NCBI RefSeq assembly: GCF_007018905.1
Contig: NZ_CP041402.1
Span: 5,630,001-5,694,000, forward strand
DNA from: Tardiphaga sp. vice304
GTDB lineage: Bacteria; Pseudomonadota; Alphaproteobacteria; Rhizobiales; Xanthobacteraceae
DNA length: 64,000 bases
Direction: 5' to 3'
The notes under the pieces: model-generated
Databases searched by the model: none
What the model was told of the DNA's origin: nothing
What the model saw: only the letters and a program-made list of their open reading frames with translations
In this document: positions 17,510 to 27,242 of the stretch, piece after piece
Layout of the letters: each line of letters starts with the position of its first letter
Numbering within the stretch: position 1 is the stretch's first letter
Translations under genes and position numbers: made by a program

Positions 17510-17629
17510 ATAGTCGACGCCTTCAGCCGCACACAGCCGTGCGACCTTGTCGTACTCCCGCAAGAACGTCGGCAGCTTCGATGCCTTCCGATGGTGGGCG
17601 AGCAGGAACGATCGCTTCACCGAAGTCAG
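17510..17629 (-). pseudogene. IS21-family IstB N-terminal fragment
   Basis: About 40 residues (LLAHHRKASKLPTFLREYDK, then VARLCAAEGVDY) match the N-terminus of IstB, the IS21 transposition ATPase. The Walker A region is missing. It ends close to the adjacent R repeat. Confidence 0.7.
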
Positions 17630-18019
17630 CTGGGCATGCCCTGGCGGATGGCACCACCATCTAAATTTTCCAGGAAGGCGCGACGGCGCTCCGCTGGTGT
17701 TAGAGGGCGACCGGCTCCCGCCGCACCGGTAGCCGTCACGACAGCGATGGCCGCTGTCGTCCCGTGGGAATTGATAGAACGCATCGGTTAGGAGATTGAA
17801 AGCGCCCGGACGGTCGCGCATTTTGCAAGGTAAAAGTCACCTCGTGACATAAACAATCTGATGCTCGCGATGGAATGGCAAAGGAAATTGCTGCTTTCCC
17901 CGGGTCAGCGTCTTTGGTATTCTGACATCATTGGGTCAACGCGGTCATACCAAAAACCTGAGGCAACCGCCCGGCCACCGGCCGCGATCCGTTGGCGCGA
18001 TTCGCGGATCGGAAAAGAA
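17630..18019. other. Intergenic, no supported gene
   Basis: No coding signal or structure is convincing here, apart from the GGAAAAGAA ribosome-binding site at its right end for the gene at 18020. Confidence 0.5.
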
Positions 18020-18202
18020 ATGAAGCGACCAAACGAAACTCGCCCGCGCACGTCGGCGCAACGCGCCGCGGAAGCCACGTTCAAGGTTGCTCTCGCGCCC
18101 CTTACTGGCGACGAGCAGGCAAAGAAGGATCTCGACGAAAACCGCGCGCGCCTGAAGGCATTGCGCTTGGCGCGCGACAGTGAGCTCACTAAGAAGGCAT
18201 AG
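18020..18202 (+). CDS. 60-residue conserved hypothetical protein
   Basis: It starts at MKRPNETRPRTSAQRAAEAT, 7 nt after a GGAAAAGA ribosome-binding site. It is highly charged and helical (DENRARLKALRLARDSELTK). It matches the N-terminal half of the 128-residue protein at 4577-4963, so both belong to one small-protein family. Function unknown. Confidence 0.6.
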   Translation: MKRPNETRPRTSAQRAAEATFKVALAPLTGDEQAKKDLDENRARLKALRLARDSELTKKA

Positions 18203-18670
18203 CTGCCGCTGTAACACGCCAGCTTCGGTTGCATAACATGTATGTCGCGCTTAGCGACCAATGAAGCGAATGTGCATGCACGACGCGGGAAGATCTTTAT
18301 GATCTCGTTTGTGCCGCCGCGGTGCAGGGCGGCAACTTCACGTCGACTCCTGTCCTGCTGATTGAGGCCCGCGAAGACTTTTTGCGCGTCGCGTCTTCAA
18401 AGGGGTACAACTGGGTCAGAAGCGCCCGCTATGCGGCTCTCCTGGGCATTCAGAAGGCGTGGCTTATTGAGATCGCTTTACGGACCGGCAAGCCCGCCAG
18501 CCCAGACGCGGGGGTGGTGTCGCGAGAGATTTCGCAATGCTCGACCGCTAGAGCTGAGGCGAGAAAGCCGGTTCTAAGCTGGCGGTCATTCGCACTAATC
18601 CAAAATCATAATGCTCCAACAATCCTGTATTAACTAAGACAAAGCCCATACCTGGAAGTCGCCGCGTTCG
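18203..18670. other. Intergenic with a possible gene fragment
   Basis: A plus-strand frame through 18280-18500 reads TREDLYDLV ... EAREDFLRVASSKGYNWVRS, which looks coding and begins like the widespread TREELYDLV-type proteins. It then degenerates. I treat it as a probable fragment. Confidence 0.3.
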
Positions 18671-18853
18671 GTGCCGAACCCTCTTAAGGAGTGCACTATT
18701 TGTCGTCGCGCCAATGGCGTCAAAAAATGTTCACAGGACCATAGGTTAGGCAATGAATATTTTCGCTTCGAATTTTGTTTGGAATGCGTGAAGCATTTTG
18801 GCCCGGTAAGGGTCTATCGAAAACCCCTGATAAGGTTCGTTACGAGCGGATGA
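18671..18853 (+). CDS. 60-residue CxxC protein
   Basis: From a GTG at 18671, MPNPLKECTICRRANGVKKC is followed by FRFEFCLECVKHFGPVRVY. The paired CxxC motifs suggest a small zinc-binding protein. No family is recognised. Its 3' end overlaps the convergent gene at 18814-19053 by 40 bp, so one of the two may be shorter than drawn. Confidence 0.4.
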   Translation: MPNPLKECTICRRANGVKKCSQDHRLGNEYFRFEFCLECVKHFGPVRVYRKPLIRFVTSG

Positions 18854-19053
18854 TCGGCTCCCGATGGTAACACCCTCCAAAATGGCGACGGCGTTTTAAT
18901 GGCGCTGTCTCGGAACCGGGCGTCCACTTCAACTCGCGCCTCAAGCTCGCAATCGAAGCATCTGAATCGATGTAACTCATAGCCCGGTCGATTTGGGATT
19001 ATTTCGAACCTTGGGAGTATGGCACCGCAGGTTTTACAATTGATCTTAGTCAT
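18814..19053 (-). CDS. Small zinc-ribbon-like protein
   Basis: This 79-residue protein starts MTKINCKTCGAILPRFE. CKTCG (residues 6-10) and RCFDCELEARVEV make a two-CxxC zinc-ribbon pattern. The basic/aromatic C-terminus has no known motif. Likely a small metal-binding protein with DNA, RNA or protein partners; function unknown. Confidence 0.6.
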   Translation of the reverse strand: MTKINCKTCGAILPRFEIIPNRPGYELHRFRCFDCELEARVEVDARFRDSAIKTPSPFWRVLPSGADHPLVTNLIRGFR

Positions 19054-19239
19054 TAACGGCGCCCAGTAACTAGATGCAAGTAATGGCATAACCGGGCTAC
19101 GCGCCAACCGTTCCGACGACCTTTAGGAAAAATTGGCCACGGGAGGGCCGTGTCGGCAATTTTCGCACCGCCATTTTTGAGCGTGTGGATTGTCGCGAGT
19201 TATCGTAACCGCTTATGCGCTGAACGTGCCGCCACAGGC

Positions 19240-22011
19240 CTATGCGGACATTCTAGCACTCATCACGAGGTATTCGTCGGCAACAAATGTGGAAGCGAAT
19301 TCGGCCGCGGGCATAGGTTTGCCGAAATAGTAGCCTTGCCCTTCCTTGCAACCCATTTCATTAAGCAGCTCCGCCGTGGCATTGTCCTCGATGCCCTCGG
19401 CAATGACCGACAGCCCCAACCTCTTGCCCAGTTCGATCGTCGAGCCGACGATGGCAGCGTCGCTGGCATCGAGCATCAATTCGCGCACGAACGAGCGATC
19501 GATCTTCAGTCCATCCAGCGGGAAGGTCTTCAAATAGCTAAGGCTGCCGTAGCCCGTGCCGAAATCGTCGAACACGAGGCGAACGCCGAGCGCCTGCAAA
19601 CCGCGGACAATCGACAGCACCGCCGCTTTGTCCTCGAGCAGTATGTCTTCGGTGACTTCCAGCTCGAGCAGCGACGGCGGCAGCCCGCTCGCCTCCAGCA
19701 CGGCGGCGACCTCCACCAGCAGATCGCCCGAGCTGAATTGCGATGGCGACAGGTTGACGCCGATGCGGATGCCATGGCCGGCTTTGGCCCAGGCGGCGCC
19801 CTGGCGGCAAGCGGTGCTCAGAACCCAGCCGGCGACCTGATTGGAGATGGCAGACGCGTTGACGACCGGCATGAACTGGATGGGCGGTACAAGCCCGCGT
19901 TCCGGATGTCGCCAGCGGATCAGCGCTTCGGCTCCGATGACGCGGCGGTCGGCCAGCGAGACCTGCGGTTGATAGAACAACTCGAATTCGTGCAGGCGCA
20001 GCGCCCGAACCAGTTCGACTTCGGTGCGTAGCCGGTCGGTGATCTCCTTTCGGAAACGGGCCTCGTAGAACACGATATTGGCCGCATTGGATAGCGTGGC
20101 CTGGACCAGTGCCAGTTCGGCATTGCCCAGCGCGGCCTCGGCGGTTTCGCCATCGCCCGGAAGCACGGCCACGCCGATATTGACGGCAACCTGCTGGGCG
20201 CGATCGCCGACCCGCACCGGCTGCGCGAAGGCCGCAACGCAGCGGGCAGCCAGCGCCGCCGCCTGCGCACGATCCATGCGATCGGCAAGCACGGCAAACC
20301 GGCCCGCCTCGAGCCGCGCGATCATGGCGCCACGGTCAAGTGCGCCGGACAGCCGCTCGGCCACCGCGCGCAGCAGATTGTCGCCGAAGCCATGACCGAG
20401 CATGACATTGGCCTGTTCGAACTCGTCGATGCCGATCGCCAGGAGGCTCACCGGGCGCGATGCGCCCGCGGTCTCGATCGTCGACCTAAGGCGAATTTGC
20501 AACGTGTTGCGGTTCGGGAGTCCGGTCACCACGTCGTGCTCGGCGAGATAGCGGATTTTCTCGGCCTCGCGCTTGCGCGCCGTTATATCCCGCAGACTGG
20601 CGCCGTAGTTCAGCCCGTCGGGGCCGTCCCACCTGGACAGACAGACCTCGAGCGCAAACGTCTCACCGTTCCTGCGGCGTCCGTCGAGTTCGAGCACCCA
20701 TCCGCCGGCCGCCCGCATGGTCGATTGCGGGCTCGCCATAATCCGGGACGACAGCGCTGCCTGCCCCTCGGCGACTGAGATAAGCATGTCCACCGGTTGG
20801 CCGATGACCTCGTGTGCGGTGTAGCCGAAGATCGCTTCGGCACCGGGATTCCACATGGTGATCGTCAGACGGGAGTCGGCGCACATGACGCCGTCGCCGA
20901 GCACCATGGTGACACGCTGGAAGCGCTTCTCGGCGACCCGGGCAAGAACTCCGCGAAAGTCGATCTCGTCGAGTGCGATCGCCGCCAGATAGACACCGGT
21001 TGCCAGCAGGAACAACGAGGTGTCGAGCACGATCGGGAATTGGCTTTGCAGAAGCCAGGCGCCGGCCTCGATCGCCCCGGCCATCCCGACCAGCATGCTG
21101 ACGCGGTAGCCGGCGGACGTGCGTCGCCATACCAGCATCATGATCGCTGCGATTACCAGGAGCCCAGCCAGAGTTACAATGGATGAACTGAAGGAGAGTG
21201 CGCGCCCCTGCACGAGCGACTCCGCGGCCAGCACCTGCAGCAATGGTCCGGAAATCACGGCGCCATTGGGCACGCTGAAACGATCACCGAGTTCAAGCGC
21301 GGTGCCGCCGATGATCACCTTCTTGCCGTTCACCGCCCGCAGGGCTTCGGCCTCGCCGTGCAGGACATCGACATATGACACCACCGGCACCGACGCAGCC
21401 CGGATGCCGAAGTCGATCAGGAATGGCGGCTTCGCCAGATCGGCCTGTCCGGCCACGATAGCGGCCATCGACGGCACCAGCTGGCCATCGACACGGTCGC
21501 TTACCGGATAACGACGCACTCGGCCATCGGGCTCCACCGCGACATTGACGACCGCCGACCAGGATTGTGCAAGGAACGCCGGCAGCGGACGGTTGACGTG
21601 CAGCGAGCCGGGCTGGCCATTGGGTGTGGTCGTCGGCTGGCGGAACGACGGTAGGACCACCGATCCGCCGGCGGACTTCAGCGCTTCGGCGAAGGCTGCA
21701 TCCCCCGCGGGATTCGAGGGCGTGCTGACATCCACGTCGAACACGATATCGCCGACCCCGGCGCCGCGCAGCCTGTCGATCAGTTGCGCATGCAACGTGC
21801 GTGGCCACGGCCAGACGCCGATGCTGGCGATCGAGCGGGGATCGATCGCGACCAGCACGATCTCCCCACTGGCGGCCCGTGGCGTCGAGCCGAACCGCAG
21901 ATCCGTCAACTGATTGCGGATGCCGAAGTGCAGGCCGCCGGAGGCGACGATCACCAGCACGAAAGCGACAAGAAGATGCGGCCGATACTGTTTCACCTTC
22001 GCCCTTCCCAC
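19240..22011 (-). CDS. CHASE2-PAS-GGDEF-EAL membrane signalling protein
   Basis: This 923-residue protein has an N-terminal helix and a periplasmic CHASE2 sensor (about 30-270). Three membrane helices follow (about 277-350), then PAS (about 365-480), GGDEF-like (490-655) and EAL (660-905). The GGDEF signature is replaced by EAGRF (568-572), so diguanylate cyclase activity is unlikely. EAL is intact: EALIRW (695-700), DDFGTGYG (815-822), LKIDRS, and Glu872. The likely role is a c-di-GMP phosphodiesterase controlled by an extracytoplasmic signal. It follows the FecR gene by 24 nt on the same strand, so the two are probably an operon. Confidence 0.93.
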   Translation of the reverse strand: MGRAKVKQYRPHLLVAFVLVIVASGGLHFGIRNQLTDLRFGSTPRAASGEIVLVAIDPRSIASIGVWPWPRTLHAQLIDRLRGAGVGDIVFDVDVSTPSNPAGDAAFAEALKSAGGSVVLPSFRQPTTTPNGQPGSLHVNRPLPAFLAQSWSAVVNVAVEPDGRVRRYPVSDRVDGQLVPSMAAIVAGQADLAKPPFLIDFGIRAASVPVVSYVDVLHGEAEALRAVNGKKVIIGGTALELGDRFSVPNGAVISGPLLQVLAAESLVQGRALSFSSSIVTLAGLLVIAAIMMLVWRRTSAGYRVSMLVGMAGAIEAGAWLLQSQFPIVLDTSLFLLATGVYLAAIALDEIDFRGVLARVAEKRFQRVTMVLGDGVMCADSRLTITMWNPGAEAIFGYTAHEVIGQPVDMLISVAEGQAALSSRIMASPQSTMRAAGGWVLELDGRRRNGETFALEVCLSRWDGPDGLNYGASLRDITARKREAEKIRYLAEHDVVTGLPNRNTLQIRLRSTIETAGASRPVSLLAIGIDEFEQANVMLGHGFGDNLLRAVAERLSGALDRGAMIARLEAGRFAVLADRMDRAQAAALAARCVAAFAQPVRVGDRAQQVAVNIGVAVLPGDGETAEAALGNAELALVQATLSNAANIVFYEARFRKEITDRLRTEVELVRALRLHEFELFYQPQVSLADRRVIGAEALIRWRHPERGLVPPIQFMPVVNASAISNQVAGWVLSTACRQGAAWAKAGHGIRIGVNLSPSQFSSGDLLVEVAAVLEASGLPPSLLELEVTEDILLEDKAAVLSIVRGLQALGVRLVFDDFGTGYGSLSYLKTFPLDGLKIDRSFVRELMLDASDAAIVGSTIELGKRLGLSVIAEGIEDNATAELLNEMGCKEGQGYYFGKPMPAAEFASTFVADEYLVMSARMSA

Positions 22012-22035
22012 ACCAATTCCGACCTGTTCATCGGC

Positions 22036-23541
22036 TCAGGATTTGCGGCCGTTGCCGTTATTGCCGTTTCCGTTATTGCCGTTGCCGTTGTTTCCGTTTC
22101 CGTTGTTTCCGCTGCCTATGCCGTTGCTGTTGCCATTGTTGCCGTTGCCATTACCGTTGCCGCTGTTACCGTTACCGTTGCCGTTGCCGTGGTTGCCGCT
22201 ATTGCCACGGCCGCCATTGCTGCCCACTTGCGTTCCGTTTCCGTTTCCGTTTCCGTTACCGGAGGCGCCGGTGCCGTTACCGCTGGCGCCGTTACCGCGA
22301 CCGTTGTTGGACGAACCGGAATTGGCGCTTAAACTGTTTCCGTTTGAGACGGAATTCGAGTTGGTCGACGCGCTGCCCTGGACGTCCGAAGCGCTGCTCG
22401 CCGGAGGGGCGGCCAATGGGGCTGCCGCCGTGGCGATTCCAGGTGAGGTCGCGGCGACGTTCGACGAATTATTCACGCTGCCTGAATCACTGCTGTTGCC
22501 CTGCGTTATTGAGGGCTTGCCGTCACGCGACGTCCAGATCGTGGAATCGCGCGCCGCCACTGCACGGCCCGACGAGGGCACGGTCGTGCCGCGCGCGAGG
22601 CCGTTGGTCACCTTGCTGAAGTTCAGCCGCACGTCGCCGATCGGCGCCGCTATACGGATGCCGCCAGCTGACCGTGCCGGCGTGATAGATGGCATCGCCG
22701 CCGGCTTGGCAGCCACAGCCGTCCGCGCCGCGGTTACCGATGCCGCAGGACTGGCCGCGGTAGCGCGCGTGGCAACGACGGTCGCGGACTGCGTCACTTG
22801 GCCGACGGTTCGCACCTGCGTACCGGCGGCAGCATTGCGCGGCGCCGTCAGGCCGTTCTTCGGCACCATCAAACGCTCGACCGATGATGGCCGCGGCTTG
22901 CCTTGTTCGATCGGGCTGAACGCACCGGATCCGGCGAGCGCCAGACCGATCTTGCCCTGCGCAAAGGAAGTTGCGGACTGGCCGGGCATCACCTGGGCGA
23001 TCTGACCGGATCTAAAGTCCGCTACTTGGACCTGCCCCCGCAGCACGTTGACGCTGGTACCGGTTGCGCCGACGGAGACGCGGAATTGAGTGCCCTTGAC
23101 GACGGCCGCGAGATACGGCGTCTCGACTTCGAAATGCTGGACGTTGCGTTTCTCGACCTCGAGCAGGATCGATCCGGCCTGCTGCACGATGGTCGTCGAC
23201 ATGCCGTCCGCTGCACGTTGCGGAATTCCGATCGCGGAATTGGGCGCGATCAAAATGCTCTCTTCGCCGCGCACTAAGAGGACGCGACCGTTGCGGCCGG
23301 TGCGAATGGTGTCGCCCGGCCGCAGATCCGCCTGTTGCGACAACGAGACCGGCTGCGCTCCCGCGGTCACCGTCCATACCTCGCCGGAGGACTTGCTCAC
23401 GGTCCAGGGCTTGTCGTCGGCCGCCTGCGCTGCTCCGGCAAAGATCAAGAAAACAGCAACGACGACACGGCCGAAAAGATGAAATGGCAACGTCAGACTC
23501 CTCGCAATGCAATGCGTCTGACGCTGATATCGGAAAAGCAT
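22036..23541 (-). CDS. Exported FecR-domain protein with Asn/Gly-repeat tail
   Basis: Starting at MLFRYQRQTHCIAR, this protein of about 501 residues has a signal peptide ending in AGAAQA and a FecR domain (GDTIRTGRNGRVLLVRGEES, VETPYLAAVVKGTQFRVSVG). An Ala/Ser/Thr-rich linker follows, and the C-terminal 100 residues are low-complexity NG/GNG repeats. In this protein type, FecR domains are extracytoplasmic and often sit next to CHASE2 proteins and TpsB transporters, as here. An alternative upstream ATG exists at 23601. It may bind a surface polymer or be a secreted or structural partner; the repeat tail argues against a classic anti-sigma role. Confidence 0.88.
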   Translation of the reverse strand: MLFRYQRQTHCIARSLTLPFHLFGRVVVAVFLIFAGAAQAADDKPWTVSKSSGEVWTVTAGAQPVSLSQQADLRPGDTIRTGRNGRVLLVRGEESILIAPNSAIGIPQRAADGMSTTIVQQAGSILLEVEKRNVQHFEVETPYLAAVVKGTQFRVSVGATGTSVNVLRGQVQVADFRSGQIAQVMPGQSATSFAQGKIGLALAGSGAFSPIEQGKPRPSSVERLMVPKNGLTAPRNAAAGTQVRTVGQVTQSATVVATRATAASPAASVTAARTAVAAKPAAMPSITPARSAGGIRIAAPIGDVRLNFSKVTNGLARGTTVPSSGRAVAARDSTIWTSRDGKPSITQGNSSDSGSVNNSSNVAATSPGIATAAAPLAAPPASSASDVQGSASTNSNSVSNGNSLSANSGSSNNGRGNGASGNGTGASGNGNGNGNGTQVGSNGGRGNSGNHGNGNGNGNSGNGNGNGNNGNSNGIGSGNNGNGNNGNGNNGNGNNGNGRKS

Positions 23542-23648
23542 CAAGAGAAGCTTAGCCGCTACGGCTCTGGGCGAGCCACGCGTTAAGGCTTCGTTGACCA
23601 TAAAAATCTAGAAAAATCAGAAGGCTATTGGGAAGTCCCCGGCAGACG

Positions 23649-25421
23649 ATGGAACTTTTTGGCATGCGAGTCCGGTACGTTGGCGTAGAAACCCGGAAAT
23701 GGTCCCTGGCACAGGTTTCGATGCCTTGCCTTGCTTTGGCGGGAGTGTTGCAGTCAGGCGCCGCGATGGCGCAGGCCAAGAATCCAGGCTTCGATCCAGG
23801 ACAACCTGCCAAACATTTCGATGCGGTCAGAAGAGATCAGCAGCGCAGCGAGCCGCGCGTGGGCTTGCCGGCGGTGCGCAGCGCAGCGCCGGCTACCGGA
23901 AACGATAAAAAAATGTTCGCGCTGCGCCGCGTCTCGCTTGACGGCGCGCAGGCAATCCCGGCCGCCGCATTGGCCACCACCTATCAGGACTACCTCGGCA
24001 AACCCGCATCGCAGACTGACCTCGCCGCCATCACTGAAGCCATCACGCAACGCTACCGCGCGGCGGGCTATCATCTGAGCCGCGCGATCGTGCCGCCGCA
24101 GGACGTCAAGGGCGGTGTCATCCAGATCAAGGTGATCGAAGGGCTTATTGCCGACGTGGTGGTCGACGGCGACGACGGCGGCAGGTTCGGCGTGGCCGCC
24201 ATGATGGCGCCGGTGCTTGCGGCGCGCCCCTCGCGACAGGACGTGCTGGAGCGCCAGTTGCTGCTGATTAACGCCCGGCCAGGCATCCGCGTTGCCGATA
24301 CAGCGCTGGAAGAGATTGGCGTCGGCTCGGGCCGCTTCCGTCTCAGGGTCTACGTCAAGACCTGGCAGGTCTACACCTCGTTTGGCATCGACAACCTCGG
24401 GTCCCGCGCGGTCGGTCCGTGGCAGACCTACGCCACTGGCGCGTTCAACTCCTATCTGCTGCCGGGCGACTCGCTGGTCGCCAACCTGTCGACCACGCCC
24501 GCCGACCCGCGCCAGCTCGCCTTCGGCAGGATCGGCTATGACGCGCCGATCGGCACCGACGGCGTCCGCATCGGCGGCTCGGCGCTGTACAGCGAGGTGC
24601 GTCCCGGCGACTGGCGCCGCGAGTATAGCGACGTCACCAAGACCCAGTCGTTCGAGGTCCATGCCAGCGTGGCGCCGCTGCAGTCGCAGAGCCAGACGCT
24701 GACGCTAACCGCCGGATTCCAATTCACCAACATTTCCGAGAGCGACACATTCGGCACGCTCTACAACGATCGCCTGCGCATCGCGAGCCTCAATGCCGAC
24801 TACCTGCTCAAGGACGATTTCGGCGGGACTAACTATCTAACAGCAACCTTGCGGCGAGGCATCGACGTACTCGGCGCCTCGCGGTCCGGCGACGATTACC
24901 TTTCGCGATACGACGGATCTGGTTCTTTCACGACGGTCAATCTGTGGTTCGCGCGTTATCAGACCCTAACCGAGGACTGGTCGCTGAAGATTGCCGGCGC
25001 CGGACAATATGCCTCCACCGAACTGCTGACCTCGCAGCAATACTATCTCGGCGGCGCCATTTTCGGCCGCGGCTACGGCAGTGCGGAGATCAGCGGCGAC
25101 AACGCGATGGCCGGCTCGCTCGAGCTTCGGTACGACGGCAAGCTCAACCTGCCCTACACCCGTGGCTACCAGCTCTACGGCTTCGTCGACACCGGCGCCG
25201 TCTGGAACGTCGGCTACGGCTATCGCGACGGTCTGTCGCTGACCTCAGCCGGCGGCGGCGTGCGGCTGTTGTTCGACGGCGACCTGCGCGCCGACATCGG
25301 CGTCGGCGTGCCGCTGAGCTATCGCTCGCCGAAGAACGACAGCCGCAGCCCGGTTCTATTGTTCTCGCTGTCGAACGCCTTCCGGCTATGCCCCGAGCGC
25401 GCCCGGATGAGTTGCACCTAG
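23649..25421 (+). CDS. TpsB / ShlB-FhaC family two-partner secretion transporter
   Basis: This protein of about 590 residues has a signal region and a POTRA domain (FALRRVSLDGAQAIPAAALA ... YRAAGYHLSRAIVPPQDVKG). A 16-strand-type barrel follows, with the conserved ARYQTLTEDWSLK, GGAIFGRGYGSAEISGDN and YGFVDTGAVWN motifs. TpsB proteins export a TpsA filamentous haemagglutinin-like partner. No TpsA gene is in the window. It is divergent from the FecR gene across about 100 bp, so the three genes may form one regulon. Confidence 0.9.
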   Translation: MELFGMRVRYVGVETRKWSLAQVSMPCLALAGVLQSGAAMAQAKNPGFDPGQPAKHFDAVRRDQQRSEPRVGLPAVRSAAPATGNDKKMFALRRVSLDGAQAIPAAALATTYQDYLGKPASQTDLAAITEAITQRYRAAGYHLSRAIVPPQDVKGGVIQIKVIEGLIADVVVDGDDGGRFGVAAMMAPVLAARPSRQDVLERQLLLINARPGIRVADTALEEIGVGSGRFRLRVYVKTWQVYTSFGIDNLGSRAVGPWQTYATGAFNSYLLPGDSLVANLSTTPADPRQLAFGRIGYDAPIGTDGVRIGGSALYSEVRPGDWRREYSDVTKTQSFEVHASVAPLQSQSQTLTLTAGFQFTNISESDTFGTLYNDRLRIASLNADYLLKDDFGGTNYLTATLRRGIDVLGASRSGDDYLSRYDGSGSFTTVNLWFARYQTLTEDWSLKIAGAGQYASTELLTSQQYYLGGAIFGRGYGSAEISGDNAMAGSLELRYDGKLNLPYTRGYQLYGFVDTGAVWNVGYGYRDGLSLTSAGGGVRLLFDGDLRADIGVGVPLSYRSPKNDSRSPVLLFSLSNAFRLCPERARMSCT

Positions 25422-25559
25422 CGATGTCCAGCACGGCGTTTCCTGGCCCCAGCCGGCGCTGCCTGTGCTTGCTGGGTCCGTATTGCGGACGCTTCTCGCG
25501 TCAACTCCAACTGCTATTATGCGTCAGAAAGACAGCCTTCCGCCAAGGCAGCATGGAGG

Positions 25560-25886
25560 TATGGCTTTTCGTATTCAATCCGAACTTTTTCTGTCTGAAG
25601 CACCTTAACCAGTCCGATGCCCCTACCCTTCAGAATTTTGACCACCCCCCTCTCGGGCTGGAGTGGATGTAATCTCGAAGACAAGCGGCTTCCGCCCCCA
25701 TAGGAGAAACCTGTAAAACGTTTTTACCGGTTTCTACAGCTGCCTCCGTCAGCATCGCCAGGTGAGGTCTCGCGCCCTGCCGCGTCACGCACGGATGGCT
25801 TTCTGTATTGAGCTTTTCTTTCTTTGCGCATGAACCACCCTAACCGGTCCAAACCCCTCCCGGCGCGAAGTTTGATATCCCCCTCA
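25560..25886 (+). repeat. R repeat pair flanking a hairpin spacer
   Basis: Two R units (cores at 25601-25619 and 25834-25850) flank a 160-bp spacer. This spacer recurs at 58465-58608 and, more diverged, at 51263-51384. The same order (R, hairpin spacer, R) is kept at all three loci. Confidence 0.85.
25705..25735 (+). ncRNA. Covarying hairpin, copy A
   Basis: AGAAACC (25705-25711) pairs with GGTTTCT (25729-25735), and GTAAAA pairs with TTTTAC around a CGT loop. The other copies (51315-51347, 58521-58551) have different stem bases but keep pairing. This could be a structured RNA or a DNA hairpin; expression is unknown. Confidence 0.55.
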
Positions 25887-26159
25887 ACTGTCAGCAACTT
25901 GCAATCGAAATACAGCCGTCGCCGAACGCCGTCGCTCGCCTATCAGTTGTTATGGAATTCTGACGCCACCCGCCATTCGAACCCATCGCGCACCCCTCAA
26001 ATCACCGCAAAATGCCGCGGCCGCGACAACACTTCGCTACCGGGGCACCAGTTCGGATAGATGATACCAGGTTCACTGTGTGCTGTCGCTGTAAACGCAA
26101 GAGCTGGCGATGGCGTACGCGGTGTTAGCACACTCCATTCGTCGCACGCGACATCGTGC

Positions 26160-26682
26160 TCGCGCACCCGAAATGTCGTCCCTGACAAATTCGTCCGATA
26201 ATGAGAGGATCGCCGACTTCACCTATGTCTGGACGGCGGCAGGCTGGATTTATGTGGCGGCCGTCATCGACCTGTTCTCTAGGCGCGTAGTCGGCTGGTC
26301 GATGCAAACCGCAATGACGGCGCATCTTGTGACCGACGCCCTCGTGACGGCAATCTGGCGACGAGGCCAACCTGATGCGCTGCGCCACCATTCCGACCGG
26401 GGCGGCCAATACACCAGCGAGCAGTTTCAGCGATTGATGGCCGACCACGACGTCGTCTGTTCAATGAGCCGGTCTGGAAATGTCTGGGACAACGCGGCGA
26501 TGGAAAGCTTCTTCTCGTCGTTGAAGACGGAGCGAACCGCGCGCGAGATCTACCGAACAAGGAACGAAGCCAAGGTCGATGTGTTCGACTACATCGAATG
26601 CTTTTACAATCCGAAGCGTCGTCACTCGACCATCGGATATCTGAGCCCTATGGAGTTCGAGCAAAGGGCCGGATTAGTTTAA
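26160..26682 (+). pseudogene. IS3-family orfB, 5'-truncated
   Basis: The frame ADFTYVWTAAGWIYVAAVID, HHSDRGGQYTSEQF and MESFFSSLKTERTAR contains all three DDE-motif regions and the normal C-terminus (RRHSTIGYLSPMEFEQR). The N-terminal third and orfA are missing, and the frame is disturbed near 26175. It is therefore a remnant, though its catalytic core is uninterrupted. Confidence 0.85.
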
Positions 26683-26836
26683 GCCGGTGCCAACAGAACC
26701 GGGTGCAGCTCACTTCCGCGGATCGGCGGTCAAAGCCGAACGTCGATTTTGCCTGTCGACTGAAAATTACAGTTATCGCCGAATTGCATGGCAACTGTAT
26801 TTCGAAAAGAGATCGACGACACGATGGTCAGCTAGT

Positions 26837-26974
26837 CTAACGCTTGTATGAAAAGACTTCTTCTACCTCTTGGCCGAACACATAGTTGTCTATCGCGTAA
26901 ATGGCGCCCCAGAGCGTGAAGCCGCCCAACAGCAATGTGCAGCCCAAGAGTATCCAGATTTCGCGTTTGGTCAC
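26837..26974 (-). CDS. 45-residue single-pass membrane protein
   Basis: From GTG 26974: VTKREIWILLGCTLLLGGFT, WGAIYAIDNYVF, then a charged tail. One membrane helix is clear. The frame upstream of the GTG is also open for about 20 codons without a better start. It lies just downstream of the MXKDX gene on the same strand, so it may be co-transcribed. Function unknown. Confidence 0.45.
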   Translation of the reverse strand: MTKREIWILLGCTLLLGGFTLWGAIYAIDNYVFGQEVEEVFSYKR

Positions 26975-27026
26975 GTCGAATCCGATGAAGAGGCCGCGCG
27001 GCCTTTCGACAACGCGGCCGTCGCCA

Positions 27027-27242
27027 TTACATCTTCTTCATGCCCATGCCATCGGACATGCCATCCTTCTTCATCATCATCTTCTTCTTTTTCATCATCA
27101 TCATCTTCTTTTTCGACATCTTGGCATTGGCATTCATGCCGGATTCCGAAGAAGTCATGCCTGAGCCCATTTGCTGAGCTGAAGCGGCGTTAACGCCGCC
27201 GAGGAAAGCAACGCAGCAAGTCGCGAGAAGAATCTTCTTCAT
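27027..27242 (-). CDS. Exported Met/Lys-rich protein (MXKDX-like)
   Basis: This 71-residue protein has a signal peptide (MKKILLATCCVAFLGGVNA, then ASAQ) and a mature part dominated by Met and Lys (KMSKKKMMMMKKKK, KKDGMSDGMGMKKM). It resembles the pentapeptide MXKDX family; a clearer member is at 40826-41080. Such methionine-rich periplasmic proteins may bind metals such as copper; this is inference from composition. Confidence 0.75.
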   Translation of the reverse strand: MKKILLATCCVAFLGGVNAASAQQMGSGMTSSESGMNANAKMSKKKMMMMKKKKMMMKKDGMSDGMGMKKM

